Below, piece after piece: positions 16,526 through 25,032 of a DNA stretch of 31,755 nt (positions are counted from its first letter, which is position 1; every line of letters starts with the position of its first letter). The notes under the pieces were generated by a model that was not told the DNA's origin, made no database searches, and saw only the letters and a list, made by a program, of their open reading frames with translations. Made by a program: the position numbers and the translations under genes. Origin of the DNA: JBBDIO01 sp040880365 (GTDB lineage Bacteria; Chloroflexota; Anaerolineae; Caldilineales; Caldilineaceae); the NCBI GenBank assembly GCA_040880365.1, contig JBBDIO010000143.1:1-31755 (forward strand), read 5' to 3'.

Positions 16526-17137
16526 TCACAGAGCCAGTTCCATATACAACAGCCGCACCCACTTGCTGCCCACTTCGATACGATTGGTTTCGCCGGTGAG
16601 GGCAAAGCCCAGCGACTGAAAGAAGTGCAGTGCGGTCGGGTTAAATTGTTCCACGCCCAGGCGCGCGGTTTTGACCTTGGCGGTCTCGGCCAACCAGGGG
16701 CGCAGCAACGTCCACGCCTGCGTGCCGATGCCCTCGCGCTGGAAAGGTTCGGCCACCATCACCATGCCAATATAGGCCTGATCCGCGCCGGGCCAATAGA
16801 GCCGCAAATCGACCGCGCCCACCAGTTCCAGTTCAGGCCCTGCGTCAGTTTCAGTTTTTGTGTCAGTTGCCGTTTCAGTTGATGTGTCGGGTGCAGCCTC
16901 TGCGCCATCCGCGTCTGCTGCTTCGGCGTGTATTTCTGTGCTGGGCACATGGCGCACAATGCCCAGCATGTGGCGGCCCGCAGTCGTTTCTGCCGCTTCC
17001 AGATCCCGGCGCGCCTGTCCGCCGGGGCTGGCAGGCAGATTATACATGGCCCAATATTGGGGTGTCGCCCGATAGACCTGTTGCAACGCATCGGCGTGCG
17101 TTGCGGGCGTGAGGGGGGCCAGCGAAATAATATGCAC
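16526..17137 (-). CDS. GNAT-family N-acetyltransferase
   Basis: A 203-residue acetyl-CoA-dependent acetyltransferase. The acetyl-CoA pyrophosphate-binding loop is in VMVAEPFQREGIGTQAW (residues 126-142), followed by GVEQFNPTALHFFQSLGF, the typical C-terminal GNAT motif. A Thr/Glu/Asp-rich insert (residues 77-100, including STETATDTKTETDAG) splits the fold and is probably a disordered loop. The start is a GTG whose first base overlaps the stop of the GTPase gene (TAGTG), so the two are translationally coupled. The substrate cannot be inferred. Confidence 0.85.
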   Translation of the reverse strand: MHIISLAPLTPATHADALQQVYRATPQYWAMYNLPASPGGQARRDLEAAETTAGRHMLGIVRHVPSTEIHAEAADADGAEAAPDTSTETATDTKTETDAGPELELVGAVDLRLYWPGADQAYIGMVMVAEPFQREGIGTQAWTLLRPWLAETAKVKTARLGVEQFNPTALHFFQSLGFALTGETNRIEVGSKWVRLLYMELAL

Positions 17138-19092
17138 TAGCGCGCCCCCGTTTTATCCGTTTTCTTGTCGGTTTTGTTGTCTGCGGTCTTGCCTGCAATC
17201 TTGTCCGTGGTCTTGTCGTGGGTTGTGCCTGTTGGCGCGTCTGTTGCCGCATCTGTGGGCAGGCCACCGGCGCGCGTGGACGATCCCACCCCCGTCGATG
17301 CCGGGGCAGGCCGCGCAGCAGATGCATCGCCGCCCAGGCCGCGCACTCCGCGCCGCAATTCGGCCAGCTCCAGGCGCGCCTGTTGCAGATCGGCTTCCAA
17401 CTGTTCCAGCTTTTCCCGTTCCACCCGCACAAAGCGGGTATAGGGCGCAATCGCCTCGCGGATGCGCTGTGTGCTGCGCCCCAGCTCGGTTTCAAACTGA
17501 CGTTCCAGCGCGACGGCCAACTGCTGGCGCAATTCGCCCACGCGCACGCGCAGGTCGGCCTTGATCTTGGCGCGCCGATAGGGCAGCACATAGAACCCCA
17601 GCGCCGCCACCGCACCCGCGCCCAAAAAGCCCGTCACATCCAGCAACGAAGTCTGGAGCAGCGCAATCATCAGCGCACCCAGGCCCAGCGCGCCTGCTTC
17701 CACCGCCGCCGTCTGGATAATCGCATTCTGCACCTGTTTCGCCATCTTCAGCGATTCGGCTTCCCGATCATAGCTGTTGACCACCTTGTGCGCCTCGCGC
17801 CCCACACTCTTGAGCATGTTCTGTCGGTTCAGCTCAAAATCGGCCCCCACCTGGCCCACAATGCGGTCGGCGTGCTGGGTGGCGCGGCGGTTCATAAACT
17901 CCATCACCGCTTTCCACTGGCGAAAATCCTTGTCCACCATCCAGTCGATGAGACTGCTCACATTGGCTTCAATCTCGCGGCTGGTATCGCCCACCACCTG
18001 GCGCTCGAACTCGGCACGCAGCTTCTCAGCGTTCACCAGGTCAAAAATGCGCCCGATGCGCAACGTTTCATCAAAGTAGGTATCGCCGCGCTCGATCATC
18101 GAATAGAGCACGTTGTCCACGTGGCTGCGCTGATAGACAAAATCGCGGCGCATGTCGGTCTGATAGGCTTCCAGGTCGCTTTCGATGGAATCCAACGCCT
18201 GAAAATCACCGCGCAGCAACGCCTGGCGGTCGCCAATCACGGCTTCATATTGATCCAGCAAGCGCGCCGCCACCCCCAGCGGGTTTTCCAGCTTCAGGCG
18301 GATGCGCTCGGCCGCGTCCAGCGTGCGCAGAATATACGATTCCAGCGCGCCAAAGCCGCTGGCTTCCCAGGTCGCGCCCGTGGGCGTGCCGTCCTGCCCC
18401 GCCGCTTTGGCCTCCTGTTTGGCCTGCAACGCCAGGCGCGCGCTCACCGGGAAAATTTCGGGCTGGGTGTCCAGCAACTGCCGGGCGTTCTCACGCACAT
18501 AGTCCAGCACCTCGGCCTGTTCCGCCGCATTCTGAAACAGGTCGATCTTGTTTACAATGATGACAATCTTCTTGCCCCATTCGCGAATACGTTCCAGAAA
18601 CAGCCGCTCGCTTTCGCTGAACGGACGGTCGGCGCTGGTGATAAAGAGCACCAGATCGCTGCGCGGCACAAAGTGTTCGGTAATCTGCTGATGGCGCTGA
18701 ATCACCGCATTCGCGCCCGGTGTATCTACCAGATTGATCTCGCGCAGCCAATCCACCGGCACATGAATCAGCAACACATCGTCTTCCAGATTCTTCTGAT
18801 CCAGCTCCTCGCCATAGCGCAGCAGATGAATGTGGCTGGTTGTGGGCGTCACGCCTTCTTTCAGCAGCTTGTTGCCCAGCAGCGCGTTCAAAAAGGCAGT
18901 CTTGCCCGCGTTAAACTCGCCCACCACCACCAGCAAAAACAGCTCATCCAATTGTTGCAGGCTGCGTTTCAGCAGGTCGATATCCTCGGTGGGCGCGTCC
19001 AGCCGGCCCAGGGGCGCGTGCAAATGTTCCAGCAACGCGCGCACCCGGCGCAACATCTGTTCATATTCTCGGGTAATTAAACGATGCAACAT
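17137..19092 (-). CDS. Dynamin-like GTPase
   Basis: A 651-residue bacterial dynamin-family protein that probably remodels or protects membranes. The G domain has P-loop GEFNAGKTAFLNALLG (residues 58-73), switch I TTSHIHL, DTPGANAV (123-130) and NKIDLF (181-186). A helical stalk follows, then a hydrophobic hairpin at about 462-504 that likely inserts into the membrane. A coiled-coil-like stretch is at 510-585. The C-terminus (600-651) is a low-complexity Thr/Asp/Lys tail with DKTTDK-like repeats. The frame is open to 19461, but the region before 19092 looks non-coding. An AGGGGG site lies very close to the ATG, so the TTG immediately after it might also start translation. It heads the operon with the GNAT and pgi genes. 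Confidence 0.88.
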   Translation of the reverse strand: MLHRLITREYEQMLRRVRALLEHLHAPLGRLDAPTEDIDLLKRSLQQLDELFLLVVVGEFNAGKTAFLNALLGNKLLKEGVTPTTSHIHLLRYGEELDQKNLEDDVLLIHVPVDWLREINLVDTPGANAVIQRHQQITEHFVPRSDLVLFITSADRPFSESERLFLERIREWGKKIVIIVNKIDLFQNAAEQAEVLDYVRENARQLLDTQPEIFPVSARLALQAKQEAKAAGQDGTPTGATWEASGFGALESYILRTLDAAERIRLKLENPLGVAARLLDQYEAVIGDRQALLRGDFQALDSIESDLEAYQTDMRRDFVYQRSHVDNVLYSMIERGDTYFDETLRIGRIFDLVNAEKLRAEFERQVVGDTSREIEANVSSLIDWMVDKDFRQWKAVMEFMNRRATQHADRIVGQVGADFELNRQNMLKSVGREAHKVVNSYDREAESLKMAKQVQNAIIQTAAVEAGALGLGALMIALLQTSLLDVTGFLGAGAVAALGFYVLPYRRAKIKADLRVRVGELRQQLAVALERQFETELGRSTQRIREAIAPYTRFVRVEREKLEQLEADLQQARLELAELRRGVRGLGGDASAARPAPASTGVGSSTRAGGLPTDAATDAPTGTTHDKTTDKIAGKTADNKTDKKTDKTGAR

Positions 19093-19433
19093 TCCCCCTA
19101 CAGCGTTCTCTACTATGCCTGCTATATCCCTGCAACGCCCCACTGAACGCCGCGAATTTTCATATCCTATCATCCACACTACGCAGTCGCAGACTGTTTG
19201 GTTCCCCGGCTTGGTTCCCCGGCGAACTGGTAGCCGCCTGTGCGTGCAAAGGAGCCGACCACCCTGAACCCATCCGCGACATCCGCGACAGTGGTACAAT
19301 TGTAGCATAGACAGAACCGGAATCCCTTGGCTGACGCATGACCGACAGCTACCCGCTACCGTCTCGTCAGACAGACGAGCGAACAGAGCCGACAAGCACA
19401 CATCCCACAAGCAGGACACAAGGAGCAACACCC
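19093..19433. other. Divergent intergenic region between GTPase and hydrolase
   Basis: This 341-base region carries the symmetrical promoter pair described separately, two direct repeats (TGGTTCCCCGGC around 19197-19223, and CATCCGCGACATCCGCGAC at about 19271-19289) and a small hairpin CTCGTC-AGACA-GACGAG at 19363-19379. No gene is seen. Confidence 0.5.
19292..19307. promoter_or_regulatory. Back-to-back extended -10 boxes (divergent promoter)
   Basis: The plus strand reads TGGTACAAT and the minus strand reads TGCTACAAT over the same bases, because TACAATTGTA (19295-19304) is a perfect palindrome flanked by TG-N and N-CA. Each half fits an extended -10 promoter (TGnTATAAT-like). Initiation would occur about 125 bases before the hydrolase and about 200 before the GTPase. 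A similar TGTTACAAT precedes the transporter at 21593-21601. Known: extended -10 boxes work without a good -35. Inferred: both genes use this site in a mutually exclusive manner. Confidence 0.5.
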
Positions 19434-20057
19434 ATGAGTTTTGAATATGTGCCGGGCGCACAGGTAGAGACGCCCGAAATCCCCTGGGAGGCCGAAATCG
19501 TGCTGCCCGCGGCGCAGAGCGCCGTGGTGGTGGTGGATATGCAAAACGACTTTGTGACCGAAGGCGGCACGCTGGTGGTGCCCGCGGCCACAGACACCCT
19601 GCCCACCATCGCCGGCCTGCTGCAAAAAGCGCGCCACGCCGGCGCGCGCGTCACCTATACCCAGGATACGCATAGGGAAGGCGACCCCGAATGGGAGATT
19701 TGGCCCGAACATTGCCGCAAGGATAGCTGGGGCTGGCAGATTGTAGACGCACTCGCGCCCCAGCCCGGCGAAATGGTCTTCCAGAAAAGCCGCTACGATG
19801 GCTTTTACGATACGGGGCTGGATCACTACCTCAGCCGCGTGTGGGGCGTGCGCCATCTGGTCGTGGTGGGCACCATCGCCAGCATCTGCGTGCTGCACAC
19901 CGCCGGGTCGGCAGGGCTGCGCTGGTTCCATGTGGTCGCCGCGGCCGATACCATGTCGGCCCTCACTACCTTCGATCAGGCCCTGGCCCTGCGCCAGATT
20001 TCCTGGCTCTACGCCGGAAAGGTGGCAAAATCGGCAGACGCCATTCGCTTTGAATAG
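19434..20057 (+). CDS. Isochorismatase-family cysteine hydrolase
   Basis: A 207-residue hydrolase of the isochorismatase/nicotinamidase superfamily. The catalytic triad is visible: Asp35 in VVDMQNDF, Lys118 in VFQKSRYDGFY and Cys152 in GTIASICVLHTAG. The substrate could be an amide such as nicotinamide or a ureide; the sequence does not decide it. The ATG at 19434 has a perfect AAGGAG 8 bases upstream, so the longer frame from 19338 is not used. Transcription probably starts at the TGGTACAAT box about 125 bases upstream. It converges on the oxidoreductase gene. Confidence 0.88.
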   Translation: MSFEYVPGAQVETPEIPWEAEIVLPAAQSAVVVVDMQNDFVTEGGTLVVPAATDTLPTIAGLLQKARHAGARVTYTQDTHREGDPEWEIWPEHCRKDSWGWQIVDALAPQPGEMVFQKSRYDGFYDTGLDHYLSRVWGVRHLVVVGTIASICVLHTAGSAGLRWFHVVAAADTMSALTTFDQALALRQISWLYAGKVAKSADAIRFE

Positions 20058-20093
20058 CTAACGCGCAATCGCGCAATCTGTATAAATCTGCAT

Positions 20094-20126
20094 AAAAAAA
20101 ATCCCGGAAGCAGGCTGCCTCCGGGA
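20094..20126 (-). terminator. Rho-independent terminator of the oxidoreductase gene
   Basis: On the minus strand an 11-bp stem TCCCGGAGGCA / TGCTTCCGGGA (one G-T wobble, loop GCC) is followed by TTTTTTTAT. It lies about 65 bases after the minus-strand oxidoreductase stop and just after the converging plus-strand gene. Confidence 0.9.
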
Positions 20127-20191
20127 CTCTGTAATTCGTCTAAACCTTGTAGGCGCGAAAACTGGCCTTAGGCCACAGTCCAGGCCACAGC

Positions 20192-21361
20192 CTAAGCTGT
20201 AGTCTTGGCCGGCTTGGCCCGGAACTTGGCATACTCCGGGCTGTTGAGCAGGTCCTTCACATAGACGCGCTTGCCATCCAGCTCGTCAGAGACATTGCCG
20301 GCAATCACCGCCACCAGGCTGCCCATCGCCTCGTCGAACGGCGAGCGGATCAGTTCGGGGTTCTCTTCGGCGACAGCCTGCACAAACGCCTGAGAGATCG
20401 TAAACGTGCCGCCGCCGGGCACCACTTCGGGCTGGGGCAACTGGGTGCGCAACGAATCCACCGCGGGTTTCTGCGCGGGCGGATAGGGGCCGTCGTAGTG
20501 ATAGGCGGTCACCGCATTCTGCTCTACTTCCAGCTGACCTTCGTTCCACAGCACCAGATGATTTCCAAAGCCGCGGAAGACCCGGCGCAGGCGCGACATA
20601 TTCATGCTGCCCAGCACCCCATTGGCAAACGCAAACGTTGCCACATAGGCATAGGGATTGTCCGCGCCGTCGATGATCTCTGCGGGCGGGCGATGCACAT
20701 AGCTGGCCTGCACCCATTCCACCTCGCCAAACCAATAGCGCCACAGATCCAGCAAGTGGATACCCGCCTCCACCAGCGTGCCACCCGACCAGGCGCGGCT
20801 TGCCGTCCAGACGCGGTTGACCGGCCCTCCCACGGCTTCGGTCTGCATATGCTTCACGCTGTGACCTTCCAGCGCGTCGTGGCGCGTATATTCGGCCATG
20901 ACCGGGCGTTTGTCCTGCAAAAAGCTATGTACGGCTTCGTGCCCGGCGTCGTAACGCTGGTTGAAGCCCACCGTGGAAATAATGCCCGATTTGGCAATCA
21001 CCCGATCCATCTCCACCGCTTCATCCAGAAAGAGGCTGACCGGCTTTTCTACAAAGAGATGAACCCCGGCTTCTGCCGCCTGGTTCACCTGCCCGGTATG
21101 CACATTGGGCGGGATGCAGATATAGAGGGCGTCGGGTTTGCTTTCCAGCACCTGATTAAAATCGGTGGTGAGCAGAATATCGTTGGTATCGATGCCCGGC
21201 ACATACTCTTGCAGCTTGGCAGGGGCAATATTGGCGTCAAACGCATCGCCCATCGCCACAATTTCGGCCGCGCCTGCTTGCTGAAGTTGCAGAACATTTC
21301 GGACATGCTGAAGACCGCGCTGACCCAACCCCAAAAAGGCGACGCGCACACGCTTACCCAT
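20192..21361 (-). CDS. Gfo/Idh/MocA-family NAD(P)-dependent oxidoreductase
   Basis: A 389-residue oxidoreductase. The N-terminal Rossmann fold carries VRVAFLGLGQRGLQHVRNV (residues 5-23). The family's EKPVSL motif, with the catalytic Lys, comes after IPPNVHTGQVNQAAEAGVHLFV. GGTLVEAGIHLLDLWRYWFGE supplies the conserved Gly and catalytic His region of the C-terminal sheet domain. These enzymes oxidise or reduce sugars, inositols or similar polyols; the substrate is not predictable. The ATG follows AGGAGT by about 8 bases. The gene stands alone and ends in a clear terminator. Confidence 0.9.
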   Translation of the reverse strand: MGKRVRVAFLGLGQRGLQHVRNVLQLQQAGAAEIVAMGDAFDANIAPAKLQEYVPGIDTNDILLTTDFNQVLESKPDALYICIPPNVHTGQVNQAAEAGVHLFVEKPVSLFLDEAVEMDRVIAKSGIISTVGFNQRYDAGHEAVHSFLQDKRPVMAEYTRHDALEGHSVKHMQTEAVGGPVNRVWTASRAWSGGTLVEAGIHLLDLWRYWFGEVEWVQASYVHRPPAEIIDGADNPYAYVATFAFANGVLGSMNMSRLRRVFRGFGNHLVLWNEGQLEVEQNAVTAYHYDGPYPPAQKPAVDSLRTQLPQPEVVPGGGTFTISQAFVQAVAEENPELIRSPFDEAMGSLVAVIAGNVSDELDGKRVYVKDLLNSPEYAKFRAKPAKTTA

Positions 21362-21639
21362 ATACTGGACTCCTGACTAGAAAATGAAAAGTGGTTTCAA
21401 TTCGGTGAAAGCTACTGTGATGATGTGGGAGCAGGGAGCGCTTCCCCCTGATTTTCCTCTCCCTAGTTTACCCGATATTGGGAACAGGTGGAAAAGGTCT
21501 CAACCCGCATCATCTTCTGCGTCGCATATCTCGCGCCCTGGCGCGCGCTGCATATTTCGCCCGCCATGAGGACGGATGATGCGCGCGGCCTGTGTTACAA
21601 TATCCGCACATGTAATCGGAAAGAAATGCAGGAATACCT
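21362..21639. promoter_or_regulatory. Intergenic region with transporter promoter
   Basis: Between divergent oxidoreductase and transporter genes. An extended -10 box TGTTACAAT is at 21593-21601, about 38 bases before the transporter ATG. No convincing -35 or minus-strand promoter is seen. Confidence 0.45.
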
Positions 21640-22974
21640 ATGCTCCTAAAACGTACCGCGCCCTTTCTTTTTGGCCGTTTCACGCCCGAACAAACCAAAC
21701 GGATTTTTGCCGCCTCGTTCGGCCATTTTTCCATCGACGTTCTCAATTCGTCGATTGCCATGATCCTGGTCGCCCTCACCGGGACTTTTGATCTCAGCGT
21801 CAGCCAAATCGGTTTCGCGGCCATGATCTACCAGTTCGGCGCAGCCCTGTCGCAACCGTTCTTCGGCATTCTGGCCGACCACTGGCGCGGGCGCTGGCTG
21901 GGCGCGCTGGGTCTGCTCTGGACGGCGATCTTCTATGCCGCGATTCCCTTCATGCCCAGCTATGTCGCGCTGGTCATCTGCATGTCGCTGGGGTCCTTTG
22001 GTTCAGGTGCGCTGCATCCCGCGGGCATGGTCAATGCCTCGGCAGCCGGGGGACGCTTCCCCACCACCTCCACCTCGATCTTTTTTCTCTTTGGGCAGAC
22101 GGGCCTATCGCTGGGGCCATTCCTTGCCGGTCTGATCATCCAGACCATGGGCATCACAGGCTTGCCCTATCTCACCCTGGCAATGATCCCCGCCGTCTAT
22201 TTCATGTTCGTCTATCTGCGTCAGCCTTTGGAAGAAGAAGATGCTGCGGTCGCGTCGCCCCTTGTCAAACCCGCTTTGGCAGATGCGACAGATACGGCAG
22301 ATACAGCGGTGAACAGCAACGGCAGGCGCGGAGTAATGCGCCAAAGCATTATCATGATTACCGCGTTCATCCTGTTGATCGTCTTGCGGTCGGGCACGCT
22401 TCAGGGCTTTGTGACCCTGTTGCCCAAGCTGTTCGATGATATGGGTATCCAGCCCGCCACCTATGGCGCGATGATTGCCACCTTCACCTTTGCCGGCGCG
22501 CTGGGAACCTATGGCGGCGGCTTTTTGGGCGACCGCTATAACCGGCGGGTAGTTATCTGCCTCTCTACGCTGGGGGGTGTGCCCTTTGCCTATATCATGC
22601 TCAACAACCAGACCTGGGTCTTTTTCCTGGTTGCGGCGGCGGCGGGCGCGCTCTTCAATGTGCCCCACAGCATTTTGCTGGTGATGGCGCAAAAGCTGTT
22701 GCCCAAGCGCAAAGGTCTGATCGGCGGTGCGGTGCTGGGCCTCATGTTTGCCAGCGGCGCGGTCATGACCTGGGCCGCCAGCATTGCCGCCGACTATGCG
22801 GGCTTGCCCCTGGTGCTCACGGTGCTGGTGTTGCTGCCCATCGGCGCCGCGCTGAGCGCGCTGGTGCTGCCCTCTACGCGCGGGGTCGAACCCCAGCTCG
22901 CGCCGGTTGCCGCCGAACCGACCTCAGAATCGACCAGCGAATCGACCCCCGCATCTACCCCGGCAGGTGATTGA
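21640..22974 (+). CDS. Major facilitator superfamily transporter (Fsr-like)
   Basis: A 444-residue membrane transporter with about 12 hydrophobic segments in two halves joined by a hydrophilic loop (about residues 200-228). The motif GSGALHPAGM in the fourth-helix region and the early GHFSIDVLNSSI resemble fosmidomycin-resistance-type (Fsr) MFS exporters. The inter-domain loop and the C-terminus (TSESTSESTPASTPAGD) are low-complexity. AGGA lies about 8 bases before the ATG. Export of small organic molecules is the likely role, but the substrate is unknown. Fosmidomycin is a phosphonate, so a link to the phn genes 13 kb away is tempting but unsupported. Confidence 0.88.
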   Translation: MLLKRTAPFLFGRFTPEQTKRIFAASFGHFSIDVLNSSIAMILVALTGTFDLSVSQIGFAAMIYQFGAALSQPFFGILADHWRGRWLGALGLLWTAIFYAAIPFMPSYVALVICMSLGSFGSGALHPAGMVNASAAGGRFPTTSTSIFFLFGQTGLSLGPFLAGLIIQTMGITGLPYLTLAMIPAVYFMFVYLRQPLEEEDAAVASPLVKPALADATDTADTAVNSNGRRGVMRQSIIMITAFILLIVLRSGTLQGFVTLLPKLFDDMGIQPATYGAMIATFTFAGALGTYGGGFLGDRYNRRVVICLSTLGGVPFAYIMLNNQTWVFFLVAAAAGALFNVPHSILLVMAQKLLPKRKGLIGGAVLGLMFASGAVMTWAASIAADYAGLPLVLTVLVLLPIGAALSALVLPSTRGVEPQLAPVAAEPTSESTSESTPASTPAGD

Positions 22975-23059
22975 AGCGCTACCCAGAACCACCAGATATG
23001 TCCCAAATCTTCCCCACGCCGCGCCTACGCAAACAATTCCACAATTAAAACATAAAAAT

Positions 23060-23089
23060 TTGACAAAACCCCCGTGCCCGTGTTAGCCT
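23060..23089 (+). promoter_or_regulatory. Probable suf operon promoter
   Basis: A perfect -35 TTGACA at 23060-23065 and an extended -10-like TGT-TAGCCT at 23081-23089, with an 18-base spacer. It points toward sufR. Confidence 0.45.
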
Positions 23090-23103
23090 GTTCACAGCGA
23101 ATG

Positions 23104-23123
23104 CAACAGGCGGGCCTGTGTTG
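23104..23123. promoter_or_regulatory. Candidate SufR operator
   Basis: CAAC-N12-GTTG encloses a perfect inner palindrome ACAGGC-GG-GCCTGT (23106-23119). It lies just past the predicted transcription start, where a repressor would block elongation. Cyanobacterial SufR binds CAAC-N6-GTTG-type repeats, so the half-sites match but the spacing does not. Assignment is inference. Confidence 0.4.
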
Positions 23124-23156
23124 AAGGAGTCATGTGTCTAGAGCGTAAAGACTCAA

Positions 23157-23256
23157 NNNNNNNNNNNNNNNNNNNNNNNNNNNNNNNNNNNNNNNNNNNN
23201 NNNNNNNNNNNNNNNNNNNNNNNNNNNNNNNNNNNNNNNNNNNNNNNNNNNNNNNN
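23157..23256. other. Assembly gap of 100 N upstream of sufR
   Basis: A placeholder of exactly 100 N between the predicted promoter and sufR. The true distance is unknown, and a small gene could be hidden. Confidence 0.95.
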
Positions 23257-23384
23257 TGCTATGTTTAGCCGCGACTGTTACACACGCCTGTATTTTATTA
23301 AACTGCATTTCACAAGCCTGCATTTGGCAGCACGAGTTCGGTAACACTGGGCAGTACAGCGAGCGTGAGTTGGAAAGCAAGCAA

Positions 23385-24050
23385 ATGGTAAGTACCAGCC
23401 ACAATCCGGAAAGTTCTACCTGGCAGATCCTGGAATATCTCAAACGGCGTGGCTCTGCCAGTATCAAAGAATTGGAAGACCTGTTGGGGGTCACAACCAC
23501 AGCAGTCCGCCAGCATCTCAGTACACTGTTGGCAGAAGGCTATGTAGAGCGGCGGCGCGTGAGCGCGGGCGTGGGACGGCCCCATCATGCCTATATTCCC
23601 ACAGTAAAGGTAAACGAGTTATTTGCCTGCCACTGTGACGATCTGGCGCTGACCCTGCTGGAAGAAGTATTTGACCAGGAAGGCCCCGAACGCGCGGCAA
23701 AGCTGCTGGATCGAGTAGGTGACCGGCTTGCCAAACGCTATTCAGACTCGGTGCGCTCCACCGTATTACACGAACGGGTGCAGGAAATGGCGGGCGCGCT
23801 CAACAAGCTGGGTGTGCTCACCGATGTGGCGATGGAAGATGAAAACACTTTCGTCCTTAAGACCTACAACTGCCCCTATCATGAACTGGCGCAGGAATAT
23901 CGGGACGTGTGCGACATGGACGAAAATCTCATGCGCAAGGTGTTGGGTGCCGACGTGAACCTGAGTTCGTGCATTATGGATGGGCACGGCGGCTGTTCAT
24001 TTGTGGTTGAAGCCAACCCGGCAAACCGGGTCAGCAGCGCAACAATATAG
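23385..24050 (+). CDS. sufR: SufR-type iron-sulfur cluster transcriptional regulator
   Basis: A 221-residue regulator. A winged helix is at residues 12-62 (ASIKELEDLLGVTTTAVRQH). The C-terminal sensor part has four cysteines, Cys163, Cys176, Cys196 and Cys204, in NCPYHELA, DVCDMD, SSCIMDG and GGCSF. This matches 4Fe-4S-binding SufR proteins that repress the suf operon when clusters are plentiful; the spacing here is C-X12-C-X19-C-X7-C. The ATG at 23385 follows GGAAAG; an in-frame TTG at 23370 is a possible earlier start. It is the first gene of the suf operon. Confidence 0.88.
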   Translation: MVSTSHNPESSTWQILEYLKRRGSASIKELEDLLGVTTTAVRQHLSTLLAEGYVERRRVSAGVGRPHHAYIPTVKVNELFACHCDDLALTLLEEVFDQEGPERAAKLLDRVGDRLAKRYSDSVRSTVLHERVQEMAGALNKLGVLTDVAMEDENTFVLKTYNCPYHELAQEYRDVCDMDENLMRKVLGADVNLSSCIMDGHGGCSFVVEANPANRVSSATI

Positions 24051-24219
24051 AGTTTCATAACAGCAAGTTCGATAAGTAATTTCAATAAATCGTAAAAAAC
24101 CGGAACTACATTTCGCAGCAAACTATCGTTGCCCACGGCACGTTGTCCAGGATGCCCAGCACCCGATTAACAGGCCAGTGGCACAGTACTTGCACAAACA
24201 ATTTAGGAGTCTACAGAAC

Positions 24220-25032
24220 ATGAGCGTATTGGAAATTCGAAATCTTCATGCCTCAGTCGAAGGTACTGAAATCCTGAAGGGCGTCAATCTGACCCTGCAT
24301 AGCGGTGAAATTCACGCCCTCATGGGTCCCAATGGTTCGGGCAAATCGACCCTGGCCTATGTCATCGCCGGGCACCCGCACTACGAAGTCACCGAGGGCG
24401 ATATTCTGGTCGATGGCGAAAGCATCATCGACATGGAAGCCGACGAGCGCAGCCGCGCCGGCATTTTCCTGGCCTTCCAATATCCCGTGGCGGTGCCGGG
24501 GGTCAGCGTTGCCAACTTCCTGCGCACCGCGGTTTCCAACGTGCGCGGCTATACCGAAAAAGCCGCCGCCAAAGAAAAGACCGGCGTCATCGGCAGCAAT
24601 CTCATGCCCATGCGCGAATTTCGCCGCGAGCTGAACGACAAGATGAAGGAATACAACGTCGATTCCAGCTTTGCCCGCCGCTATCTCAACGATGGCTTTT
24701 CGGGCGGCGAAAAGAAGCGCACCGAAGTGTTGCAGATGGCAATGCTGGAACCCAAGTTCGCCATTCTCGATGAATCGGATTCGGGCCTGGATATCGATGC
24801 CCTGCGCATCGTCTCCGACGGCATCAACAAGCTGGCGACCGAAGATCGGGGCTTCCTGCTCATCACCCACTACCAGCGCATTCTGAACTATGTGAAGCCC
24901 AAATATGTGAGCATCTTCCACGGTGGGCGCATTGTGAAGACCGGCGGCCCCGAAGTGGCGGCCATGCTGGAAGAACGCGGCTACACCTGGGTGGAAGAGG
25001 AATTCGCCGCCGCAGAACCCGTGCAAGCTTAA
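24220..25032 (+). CDS. sufC: SufC, ABC-type ATPase of the SufBCD scaffold
   Basis: A 270-residue cytoplasmic ABC ATPase. Walker A GPNGSGKST is at residues 36-44, signature FSGGEKKR and Walker B FAILDESDSGLDID are present, and the H-loop is in LLITHYQRIL. The LDESDSGLD form is typical of SufC. SufC hydrolyses ATP to change the shape of SufB and SufD during cluster assembly. The ATG at 24220 has AGGAG about 11 bases upstream; the frame runs back to 24178 without a better site. The 169-base gap after sufR could hold an internal promoter but none is clear. Confidence 0.96.
   Translation: MSVLEIRNLHASVEGTEILKGVNLTLHSGEIHALMGPNGSGKSTLAYVIAGHPHYEVTEGDILVDGESIIDMEADERSRAGIFLAFQYPVAVPGVSVANFLRTAVSNVRGYTEKAAAKEKTGVIGSNLMPMREFRRELNDKMKEYNVDSSFARRYLNDGFSGGEKKRTEVLQMAMLEPKFAILDESDSGLDIDALRIVSDGINKLATEDRGFLLITHYQRILNYVKPKYVSIFHGGRIVKTGGPEVAAMLEERGYTWVEEEFAAAEPVQA

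Larger units (their letters stand above)
22975..23384. promoter_or_regulatory. Upstream region of the suf operon, with promoter, palindrome and assembly gap
   Basis: This 410-base region includes 100 N. Before the gap there is TTGACA (23060-23065), and 18 bases later an extended -10-like TGTTAGCCT (23081-23089). A palindromic element and an AAGGAG follow. After the gap only AT-rich leader is seen before sufR. A short frame starting at 23132 runs into the gap and cannot be judged. Confidence 0.5.

Noticed and set aside
17218..19080. Long 620-residue open frame on the plus strand
   Set aside because: It lies entirely antisense to the dynamin-like GTPase, is rich in His/Gln/Arg typical of GC-rich shadow frames, and has no recognisable motifs.
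21640..22974. Phosphonate exporter linked to the phn operon
   Set aside because: Similarity to Fsr-type exporters is weak evidence of substrate, and the gene is 13 kb away in a separate unit.
23132..23156. Small gene with AAGGAG before ATG at 23132
   Set aside because: Only eight codons are visible before the gap and the spacing to the ATG is only two bases, so no claim can be made.
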